15,061 nucleotides of DNA, taken from NCBI GenBank assembly GCA_029983625.1, contig JASBZF010000036.1, positions 1-15,061 on the forward strand. Direction: 5' to 3'. This document shows, piece after piece, positions 7,326 to 14,300 of the stretch; position 1 is the first letter of the stretch; each line of letters opens with the position of its first letter. Source of the DNA: Pauljensenia sp. GTDB lineage: Bacteria; Actinomycetota; Actinomycetes; Actinomycetales; Actinomycetaceae. The notes under the pieces are model-generated. The model did not search any database and was not told the origin of the DNA. It saw only the letters and a list, made by a program, of their open reading frames with translations. Position numbers and translations under genes: made by a program.

Positions 7326-7955
7326 ATCAGCGAGACCCGCATCAACGAGCGGATCCGAGTCCCCGAGGTTCGTCTCGTGGGCCCCGGAGGGGAACAAGTT
7401 GGCGTTGTCCGCGTCGAGGACGCGCTGCGCTTGGCGGAAGAGGCCGGGCTTGATCTTGTCGAGGTCGCGCCCAGCGCGAAGCCACCCGTAGCGAAACTTA
7501 TGGACTACGGGAAGTTCAAGTACGAAGCCGCCCAGAAAGCTCGCGATGCTCGCCGTAATCAGGCGAACACCCAGCTGAAGGAGATTCGTTTCCGCCTCAA
7601 GATCGACGACCATGACTTCGCGGTGAAGAAAGGACACGTTGAGCGTTTCCTTTCCGCCGGTGACAAAGTCAAGGTCATGATTATGTTCCGAGGTCGTGAA
7701 CAGTCCCGTCCCGAGGCCGGGGTGCGTCTGCTTCAGCGCCTTGCTGATGAGGTCACGGAACTCGGCACCGTCGAGTCCATGCCCAGGCAGGATGGCCGGA
7801 ACATGACGATGGTGCTCGCCCCGACGAAACGCAAAGCTGACGCGATGAACGAGCAGCGTAAGCGTCGTGAAGCTGAGCGTGAAGAGCGTCGCGGTAAGCG
7901 TGCCGAACGTGCCAGTAAAGATCAGGCGCGTGCTGCCTCCACGGAGAAGAACTGA
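7326..7955 (+). CDS. infC: Translation initiation factor IF-3 (ATC start)
   Basis: IF-3 binds the 30S subunit, checks start codon and initiator tRNA pairing and prevents premature 50S joining. The 209-residue protein contains the N-domain ([46 protein letters not shown]), a charged linker ([16 protein letters not shown]) and the C-domain ([46 protein letters not shown]), then a highly charged tail after residue about 175. The first ATG/GTG/TTG in frame is GTG 7377, which would delete the conserved N-terminus [13 protein letters not shown]. Upstream, ATC at 7326 is preceded by AAGGAG (7314-7319) at six bases and gives exactly the expected N-terminus. A non-AUG infC start is a known autoregulatory device, because IF-3 rejects it. 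rpmI and rplT follow as one operon. Confidence 0.95.
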   Translation: MSETRINERIRVPEVRLVGPGGEQVGVVRVEDALRLAEEAGLDLVEVAPSAKPPVAKLMDYGKFKYEAAQKARDARRNQANTQLKEIRFRLKIDDHDFAVKKGHVERFLSAGDKVKVMIMFRGREQSRPEAGVRLLQRLADEVTELGTVESMPRQDGRNMTMVLAPTKRKADAMNEQRKRREAEREERRGKRAERASKDQARAASTEKN

Positions 7956-7978
7956 CGTCGTCGAGTCATTGACGACGT
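7955..7978 (+). promoter_or_regulatory. Hairpin between infC and rpmI
   Basis: ACGTCGTC (7955-7962) pairs perfectly with GACGACGT (7971-7978) around an eight-base loop. It begins at the last base of the infC stop and ends 22 bases before the rpmI ATG. No T-run follows, so it is unlikely to end transcription. Possible roles are mRNA processing, 3' protection of the infC segment, or a translational operator for the L35/L20 part. Confidence 0.55.
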
Positions 7979-8000
7979 AGCAGAGAAGGAATGAGGAAGA

Positions 8001-8195
8001 ATGCCGAAGAACAAGACGCACTCCGGTGCTAAGAAGCGCTTCCGCGTGACCGGCTCGGGCAAGCTCATGCGCGAGCAGGCTGGTGCGCGCCACCTGCTGG
8101 AGCACAAGTCTTCCCGCAAGACTCGTCGCCTCGCGACCGATCAGGTCCTGGAGAACGCTGACGTCAAGCGCGTTAAGCGTCTCCTCGGCAAGTGA
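8001..8195 (+). CDS. rpmI: 50S ribosomal protein L35
   Basis: A 64-residue, very basic protein of the large ribosomal subunit. The N-terminus [20 protein letters not shown], followed by [24 protein letters not shown] and a C-terminus ending in KRVKRLLGK, is diagnostic for L35, and the length is normal. GAGGAAGA stands directly before ATG 8001, and an AAGGA lies ten bases upstream. It is placed between infC and rplT, the order conserved across bacteria. A 26-base gap with AAGGAG leads to rplT. Confidence 0.97.
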   Translation: MPKNKTHSGAKKRFRVTGSGKLMREQAGARHLLEHKSSRKTRRLATDQVLENADVKRVKRLLGK

Positions 8196-8221
8196 GCGGA
8201 CCGGAAAAGGAGAACTGAAAC

Positions 8222-8602
8222 ATGGCACGTGTGAAGCGTTCAGTTAACGCCAAGAAGAAGCGTCGTACCGTCCTCGAGCAGGCATCCGGCTACCGTGGCC
8301 AGCGCTCGCGTATGTACCGCAAGGCCAAGGAGCAGGTGACCCACTCCTTCGTCTACTCCTACCGCGACCGTAAAGCGCGTAAGGGTGACTTCCGCCGCCT
8401 GTGGATCCAGCGCATTAACGCTGCGGCACGCGCGCAGGGTATGACCTACAACCGTTTCATTCAGGGCCTGGGTCTTGCCGGTGTTGAGGTAGATCGTCGT
8501 ATGCTTGCCGAGCTCGCTGTGAACGACATCAACGCTTTCAACGCTCTGGTCAAGGTTGCTAAGGACGCGCTTCCTAAGGACGTCAACGCTCCCAAGGCAT
8601 GA
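8222..8602 (+). CDS. rplT: 50S ribosomal protein L20
   Basis: A 126-residue basic protein that binds 23S rRNA early in 50S assembly and in several bacteria represses its own operon by binding the leader mRNA. The sequence has the standard L20 blocks: [76 protein letters not shown] and [26 protein letters not shown] at 8207-8212 lies nine bases before the ATG. Only three bases separate its stop from the methyltransferase GTG start, so that gene is probably co-transcribed. Confidence 0.97.
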   Translation: MARVKRSVNAKKKRRTVLEQASGYRGQRSRMYRKAKEQVTHSFVYSYRDRKARKGDFRRLWIQRINAAARAQGMTYNRFIQGLGLAGVEVDRRMLAELAVNDINAFNALVKVAKDALPKDVNAPKA

Positions 8603-8605
8603 GCT

Positions 8606-9457
8606 GTGGCTGCTTTCACTGAGCGCCCGGAAGTGCTCGCCAATCCCCGCGCAGAGCGCGTGCGGAAAGTAGCGGCACTTTCCGGGCGTTCGGCGCGTGT
8701 ACGCGCTCATCGTCTGCTTGTTGAAGGGCCGCAGGCCGTGCGTGAACTTCTCACGCATCAAGGACACTGCGTTGTCGATGTGTATCTGACTGAGCGTGCT
8801 GTTGAATTACACCCCGATATTGCGGCGCTTGCACGACAGGCGACACCGTGGACTCATAGGGTCACCGAGGAAGTCGCCTCCGCGATGAGTGCAAACGCCC
8901 AAGGAATCATCGCCGTTGCCCGTTGTGAAGCGATTAACCGCAGTATTTCAAGGATTGAACCCGGATCGACGCTCGTTTTACTTGCTCAGGGGCGCGATCC
9001 AGGCAATGTCGGTACCATCATCCGCACAGCTGACGCGATGGGTGCACGCGCCGTCATCACCGTTTCAGGCACTGTCGATATCACTGGACCGAAGGTGATC
9101 CGAGCTTCAGCTGGCTCCGTCTTCCACCTGCCGATCCTCAATGTCACAGACTTTCACGAGGGCGTCGCCCTCGTCCACGATCTCGGAGCGCAGGTCTTCG
9201 GTACTTCTGGCGCTTCTGGCTCTCACAATTTGGCTGATCTGATGTTGAGTGCGACTTTAGAAGCGCGCGCTTGGATGAGCGAATCGCACGCTTGGGCTTT
9301 CGGGAATGAAGCGCAAGGCATGTCGGAGGCAGAATTGGATGCCTGTGACCTGCTGGTACGTATCGACATGACGGGAAATGCTGAGTCGCTGAACGTGGCT
9401 TCAGCTGCTGCAATGTGCCTTTATGCTTCGCAAACAGTGCGCACGATGCGTTCCTGA
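8606..9457 (+). CDS. SpoU/TrmH-family RNA 2'-O-methyltransferase
   Basis: An AdoMet-dependent RNA ribose methyltransferase with a SPOUT knot. The 283-residue protein has an N-terminal substrate-binding segment (RAHRLLVEGPQAVRELL, 33-49) and all three SpoU motifs: motif 1 DPGNVGTIIRTADAMGA (131-147, with Asn134 and catalytic Arg140), motif 2 FGNEAQGMSEAEL (232-244) and motif 3 SLNVASAAAM (261-270). The family modifies tRNA or 23S rRNA, and the exact nucleotide cannot be read from sequence. The actinobacterial member next to rplT is usually annotated as an rRNA methyltransferase. GTG 8606 follows the rplT stop by three bases, with AAGG eight bases upstream. In many actinobacteria pheS-pheT come next, but here thiL does. 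Confidence 0.9.
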   Translation: MAAFTERPEVLANPRAERVRKVAALSGRSARVRAHRLLVEGPQAVRELLTHQGHCVVDVYLTERAVELHPDIAALARQATPWTHRVTEEVASAMSANAQGIIAVARCEAINRSISRIEPGSTLVLLAQGRDPGNVGTIIRTADAMGARAVITVSGTVDITGPKVIRASAGSVFHLPILNVTDFHEGVALVHDLGAQVFGTSGASGSHNLADLMLSATLEARAWMSESHAWAFGNEAQGMSEAELDACDLLVRIDMTGNAESLNVASAAAMCLYASQTVRTMRS

Positions 9458-9486
9458 TTTCCGCTGACTGCTTTACCCTGAGACCA
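9451..9486 (+). promoter_or_regulatory. thiL promoter, probably leaderless
   Basis: TACCCT at 9474-9479 fits TAnnnT and ends six bases before ATG 9486, the same geometry as in front of hisD. TTCCTG at 9451-9456 with a 17-base spacer is a poor -35. No ribosome-binding site precedes the ATG, which supports initiation on a leaderless transcript. Confidence 0.4.
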
Positions 9487-10475
9487 TGACCCTCGTCAGT
9501 GATTGTAATGAAGGCGAACTCATCGCGAAGTTCGCTCACCTGTTGCCGCGCGGTCAGCGCACGCTCCTTGGTATCGGTGATGATTGTGCGCAGATCAATG
9601 CGCCTGAGGGGTCTTTTATTGTCACGACTGATCTCATCGTTGAAGATGAGCATTTTCATCGTGCCTGGTCTGATCCTGAGCAGATCGGAGCGCGGGTTGC
9701 TGCGCAAAACCTCGCGGATATTGCCGCGATGGGGGGACGCTGCTCCGCCCTCGTTGTGGGTGTTGTGCTGCGGGCAGACACGGAAGTGGAGTGGATGCTT
9801 TCTGTGGTGCGAGGCATTGGGGATCGAGCGAGGGCGGCCGGTGCGGGAGTTGTCGGCGGTGATATGTCAAAAGGACCGTTGACGGTCCTGACAATCACAG
9901 CGATGGGGTATTGCGCGGGCGCGCCGATTCGACGTGATGGCGCTCAAGCTGGTGATGTTCTTGCTTTTTCTGGACGGGCAGGCTTATCTAATGCGGGATT
10001 GGATCTGCTCTGTGGTGGGCATGTGGATCCTTTATTGCGTGACACGAGCGCGTGTGGGATCCTCGGCGAAGCGCTTGACGCTTACCGGGCTCCCTCACCT
10101 CCTTTAGAGTCTGGGCCAGCTGCGGCAGCTGCGGGAGCTCACGCGATGATGGATTTGTCTGATGGGATCGCTCAAGATGCGAGGCGTATGGCGCGCGCTT
10201 CGGGGGTGGTCATTGAATTGGATCGTTCTGCTCTTCTCGCAGAGGCTGCTCCTCTTACTGAGCTCGGAGCCATATGCGGGAAGAACCCTTTTGAGTGGGT
10301 GTTGTGCGGGGGAGAAGACCACGGGATGCTTGCGACATTCGCTCCCGATGCCAGGCTTCCTGAAGGGTTCAGACCGATTGGGCGGGTCAGGGCCGTAGCA
10401 CAGGGTGAAGAGGCGACGCTTTTATTGGATGGCGTGACAGTGACGGGCGGTTGGGATCATTTTCGCATGTCCTAA
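9486..10475 (+). CDS. thiL: Thiamine-monophosphate kinase
   Basis: ATP-dependent phosphorylation of thiamine monophosphate to thiamine pyrophosphate, the last step of cofactor synthesis in the cytoplasm. The 329-residue product has the AIR-synthase/PurM-like fold signatures of ThiL: GIGDDCA (29-35), TTDLIVEDEHF (47-57), NLADIAAMGG (75-84), GGDMSKG (124-130), FSGRAGLSNAGLDLL (161-175), DLSDGIAQD (223-231) and CGGEDHGML (274-282). These blocks bind Mg-ATP and the TMP phosphate. Small departures from the commonest consensus are VEDEHF for VEGVHF and GGDMS for GGDTT. No other thiamine gene is near. The start has no ribosome-binding site. A hairpin (10499-10520) follows the stop but without a T-run. 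Confidence 0.92.
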   Translation: MTLVSDCNEGELIAKFAHLLPRGQRTLLGIGDDCAQINAPEGSFIVTTDLIVEDEHFHRAWSDPEQIGARVAAQNLADIAAMGGRCSALVVGVVLRADTEVEWMLSVVRGIGDRARAAGAGVVGGDMSKGPLTVLTITAMGYCAGAPIRRDGAQAGDVLAFSGRAGLSNAGLDLLCGGHVDPLLRDTSACGILGEALDAYRAPSPPLESGPAAAAAGAHAMMDLSDGIAQDARRMARASGVVIELDRSALLAEAAPLTELGAICGKNPFEWVLCGGEDHGMLATFAPDARLPEGFRPIGRVRAVAQGEEATLLLDGVTVTGGWDHFRMS

Positions 10476-10498
10476 AGACGTGTCCTTCTGATTGCTTT

Positions 10499-10520
10499 CT
10501 TTGACACGGGACAGTCAAAG
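10499..10520 (+). terminator. Hairpin after thiL, possible terminator
   Basis: CTTTGAC (10499-10505) pairs perfectly with GTCAAAG (10514-10520) around an eight-base loop, 23 bases beyond the thiL stop. The position suits a terminator, but CGGCC rather than a T-tract follows. Confidence 0.3.
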
Positions 10521-10527
10521 CGGCCTG

Positions 10528-10552
10528 GCTGACTGGGGTCAGTACAGTCAGC
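10528..10552. repeat. 8-bp perfect inverted repeat with ACAGT cluster
   Basis: GCTGACTG (10528-10535) is the reverse complement of CAGTCAGC (10545-10552) with a nine-base loop. The word ACAGT occurs several times within about 60 bases around it (from 10511 to about 10570). With the hairpin at 10499 this makes a double-hairpin block, possibly a transcription terminator region or a repeat-derived remnant. Confidence 0.45.
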
Positions 10553-10707
10553 ACAGTACCCAAAACAGTCCCGCTACCTGAGGCTGGCAAAGCTCGGAAA
10601 AAGAGAAGAGCCTGGAGATGCTGACGTCCTATAGAGCCATCCCGGCTCATGATGAAAGACTGTGTTCCCGCCTTCCAGCTCTATCCCAAGGTCTCGTGAG
10701 CATCAGG

Positions 10708-10741
10708 TTGACACTCTAGGGTTCATGAGGGTCAATAACAT
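10708..10741 (+). promoter_or_regulatory. TTGACA with spacer dyad, possible regulated promoter
   Basis: A consensus -35 TTGACA (10708-10713) is followed by an interrupted dyad: TTGACaCTC (10708-10716) and GAGgGTCAA (10727-10735), eight of nine pairs. A dyad between -35 and -10 recalls promoters of MerR-family regulators, which have 19-20-base spacers. The -10 is weak at any spacing (best TAACAT at 10736-10741), so function is uncertain. Confidence 0.25.
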
Positions 10742-10768
10742 AGAAAAGTGTCTGTGGAATGAAGCCGT

Positions 10769-11182
10769 GTGCTTGAACAGTGTCTTTTTAAGTTTCTTCT
10801 GATTCCAGTTCTGGCGCTGACCACTGTCGCGCCTATACGATTTAGTGTTTGCCGCCGATCAATGTTTTTCTCCGAGGTGTACGAGGTGGGGATCCAGACC
10901 TCAGGCAAGGGAAGAGTTTTGACCTGCACCAGCGAGCACGGGGGTACTGCCTTCAAGTGTGACATGACGAAGCGTCCGAGGAAGTACCGTGTGTGGGGAT
11001 CCACCTGCGGCTGTAGCGGGCATCGCATCGCTTCCGAATCAACGAGGGCGAGATGCGGAATTGAGGGCAGATTGAATAAGAGTGTTCGCCTCAAAAGGTG
11101 GCGATTCGCTGTGGAGCTAAGCGTGAGTAAGAGGAGGTGGGGAGGCTCGATAAAAGGTGTGACCTGCGAAAACAATAGATGA
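10769..11182 (+). CDS. Doubtful 137-codon ORF
   Basis: A GTG-started frame, the longest forward frame in this gap. The first 25 residues are rather hydrophobic (CLFKFLLIPVLALTTVAP), followed by a basic, Cys-containing stretch (eight further Cys) without any family I recognise. No good ribosome-binding site precedes it, and a minus-strand frame of similar size (10732-11175) covers the same bases, so the openness may be accidental. The dyad promoter candidate at 10708 would read into it. It could be a small secreted Cys-rich protein, a decayed gene or noise. Confidence 0.15.
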   Translation: MLEQCLFKFLLIPVLALTTVAPIRFSVCRRSMFFSEVYEVGIQTSGKGRVLTCTSEHGGTAFKCDMTKRPRKYRVWGSTCGCSGHRIASESTRARCGIEGRLNKSVRLKRWRFAVELSVSKRRWGGSIKGVTCENNR

Positions 11183-11223
11183 GTTCTTAACGTGTAGGTC
11201 AGAGTGAATTATTCGATCAGTTG

Positions 11224-11276
11224 TTCAAGCGTGGAATTCAAGTGCTCCTGCCTTGTGAGTATGAGCGCATTCAAGT
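11224..11276 (+). repeat. Three TTCAAG copies upstream of the protease gene
   Basis: TTCAAG occurs at 11224-11229, 11237-11242 and 11270-11275, and the last two are inside an identical ATTCAAGT. They lie 100-150 bases before the protease start, where an activator or repressor could bind. No convincing -35/-10 pair was found nearby. Confidence 0.25.
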
Positions 11277-11362
11277 CGGATAGTGGGAATGGGTGATAGC
11301 ATGAAATGTCATTGTTTCTTGTGTGGTTCATGTAGTTGCGCAGGAGATCCCTCGAGACCCGC

Positions 11363-11368
11363 AAGGGG
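11363..11368 (+). promoter_or_regulatory. Ribosome-binding site deciding the protease start
   Basis: AAGGGG lies eight bases before ATG 11377. An in-frame GTG at 11368 would overlap this site, and the signal peptide fits ATG 11377 better. Confidence 0.7.
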
Positions 11369-11376
11369 TGTACGGT

Positions 11377-14300
11377 ATGCCGATTATTCGTCGTTTCGCA
11401 GCAGTTCTCGCGGTGATCGGCTTGCTGCCCTTCCTCTTTCCTCCGATGTCTTATGCCGCAGACCCTACATGGGAAGCGGCTAAAAGCAGCTATGAGACTG
11501 TTACCTATGAAAGCCTTTTCGATGTGCTCAATCCCTACGTGAGTGCCATCGACAAAATGAAGATTTCTGCTCGACTGAATAAAGAACTTGGTCGAACTGC
11601 CACGCAAGATGAAATTGATGCTGAAGTCAAAAAGGTCTACATGGATCGACTGGGCATGAGGGATGCCTTTAATAGCGTCAAAAAGGACCTTGACGCTCGT
11701 ATGACTCGGCTTCTTGCAGGAACGCATGTTGAAGCGCAGTACCTTAAAGATCATGCGAAGCAAGCGTTTATTGGACTGATGTATCTTCAGCGCTACTATT
11801 CATTTGAATTTTCTGCAGGGAAAACAGCATCGGACCTCTTGCTCTATGAGTCCCAGGAAACTTTTGGTTCTCCTGCACGTGCGCGACCACTCGATGTGGT
11901 AACTCAGCTTGGAGCAATGGGATATATCGCGGCGAATGGAAGCATGACTGCCGCGACATATGCGAATAAGCTGGCCCCTCAGGGTGCTCGAACGCTTGCG
12001 GATTTCTTGACAAAATCATTGCAAAAGTATGCGCCGAACGCAGATGTGAATGCCTGGTTCACAACCGCGTCGCCTGCGCTTTATACGGAAGTAGGAGCGC
12101 AGAAGTTCTTTACTAAAGCTCTTCATGATGAGCGTTTGCTAAATCATCTGCTTCCTTTGCTGTCGCTCAGCTCGCCGAGTGTGTATGTGCTGAGCACGGA
12201 TCATTCCGTCACCTACGGCTTAACAGCCGGGTACGGAGGGCCGACTAATAGCGATTTGCGCGCGCGCATGGAATCAACTGCTCAGGCGCAACAGGCGTTC
12301 TGTGACTTTTTGCATCGAGTCTCGACCACCTCCAATGTTCTTTTTGAAGGAATTAATACTGTCGTCAGCGATGGAATGTTCTCAAAGCCAAGTGCTCCGG
12401 GAGTGACATACCAAAGTCGTTGGTCTCCTAAAGACGGAGATGCGGTAGATCCAGGCGTGCGAGAGTTCATGCTTCCTATTGGCATCTATCGCGATTTTCA
12501 GCGTTTCGGGGGTGAAGCTGGAGAAAAAGGGCGACGGGTGTCGTTGATGATGTCTGAAGCTTTATCTGACGACGGTATCAGTACCTTTACGCACGAGATG
12601 ACGCATATTTTTGACTCTACTGTGTGGTTCAATGGCCACTCGACGCGCAAGGGTGCCGGTGGGGAAATCTATGCGCGAGGCATGTTTGAATCCATCAATA
12701 ATACTCAAAAAGCGCAAGGTGGAAATTCGCCATACCTACCGATTTTTAATCTCAATACCGCCTATACCCTTGGAAATGGGCGCACTCAAAACGCCTCACC
12801 TGAACGCTTCCAAAATCCGTCAGATCTTCACGAATACATGCGTGGATTGATGGATGTTGTGTACACGCTAGAGATCATGGAGGCTCGCTCCACTCTTGCC
12901 TTGTCTGATGAAGATAAAGCAATTGCGTTCAATACTGTGAGCTTGGTGGATGATCGGAAAGAGAGCGGAGGAAAGACAGAGTCTTTCAAGCATCTTACTG
13001 TTGATCAGGCGCATTCCTTAACAACGATTGATCAGCTTGTTGACGCTGCGATTACGAGCGCCAGAATTATGCCGCAGGGGCTTGATACTTCTGCTAAGAC
13101 TCTGGAATCTAATCAGTACTATGTCATACCGCTGCACCAGCCGATCTATGCCGGTGTGCAGAATAATGAACAGATGGTGGGAGATTATCTGTTCAGGCGT
13201 AACGCTTATGATCTTCTTGGGCAATACGGCTGGGAGAAAGGTATGGTTGCGTATGTGTCAGATCAATATGCTAATGATGCTGATGCATTAAATGCGATTA
13301 TGCCGGAATATAACGGCAATATGGCTGCCTTCAAGAAGGCGATGTACGCCGAACGAACGGCAAATATGAATCGCCTGAAACCTGTCGCAGGATTCGCAGA
13401 TGCTGCTGCTATGCAAGCGGCAATGGATAAGGCTGTGGCCACAGACATTGCTCAAATGAAAGCCAATCAGCAGAATGGAGCATTTCCGACTTCTCGGGTC
13501 ACTGCGATTGATACGCTGAAGGATGAGATTTTCCGTGCTTACCTTACGAGCACCAATGATTTCAAAGATTCCATTTATCAAGATGCTCCTGTGCCGGAAG
13601 ATCCTGATGCTTCACGTGAGCTGTGGGTAGAAAACGGCTCAGAATCTGATACCTCGGGAAATGGTAGCTACGAGCAGCCTTACAAAAATCTTGAAACAGC
13701 TCTTGCTCGAGCTCAAGACGGTGACACGATCCGCCTGAAAGAAAATGTAACGGTGGCGGGTCTTGGGCTCGTGAAGATTAATAAAGCTGTGACCATTAAC
13801 GGGGCAGATCCGAACAGTGATACAGGTGCATATTTTACCCTCCTTTTCAGGGGGCGCGATGTGCAACTGGGCGCTGATACCGCAATAAAGAATGTCAATC
13901 TTGCCTTTGTGACTGAGAATCGTGTTGCTGGAGTCATCTATCAGGCAGGACATGCGCTCACCCTAGATAACGTCAATACACTTTTAGGAGTACTGCAATC
14001 AGATCAACGTCCCGTGATCTATACCGGTGTGAAAGATACTGCCGGACCGATTGGCAATAAGTCGGTGCTGACTGTGGTCAATCCGAATGCTGAAACGCGA
14101 CTGGCTCGGATCTATGTGGGAAGCCCTGACGATCATTCAATGATTTCTGCAGAAATTAATCTTGACGCTCCAAGAATCAAGGTGGATGAAGGTATCGTCT
14201 TAGGTTCGCAGAACGGTACTGAGCAGCGCGGACCGGTGAAGATCATCAGTAAGTCGAATTTTCTGAATACGGTACATGCAGTGCCCGCACAGCTGGATGT

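Larger units (their letters stand above)
10476..11376. other. 900-base region without a convincing gene
   Basis: Between thiL and the metalloprotease I see two perfect inverted repeats (10499-10520 and 10528-10552), clustered ACAGT words (about 10511-10570), a TTGACA-containing dyad (10708-10735), one doubtful forward ORF (10769-11182) overlapped by an equally doubtful minus-strand ORF, and three TTCAAG copies (11224-11275). No tRNA-like cloverleaf with a GGTTCGA arm and no transposase remnant was recognised. The stretch looks like decayed or regulatory DNA at the border between core and accessory genes. Confidence 0.5.

Noticed and set aside
7252..7491. Forward 79-codon ORF across the infC leader
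   Set aside because: It runs through the attenuator stem and overlaps infC in another frame; no ribosome-binding site and a shadow-like sequence.
10732..11175. Minus-strand 147-codon ORF in the post-thiL gap
   Set aside because: No recognisable family, no good ribosome-binding site, and it mirrors an equally doubtful forward ORF; composition does not favour either clearly.
11209..11763. Minus-strand 184-codon ORF overlapping the start of the protease gene
   Set aside because: Antisense to the signal peptide and N-terminal region of a strongly supported protein, and no family resemblance.
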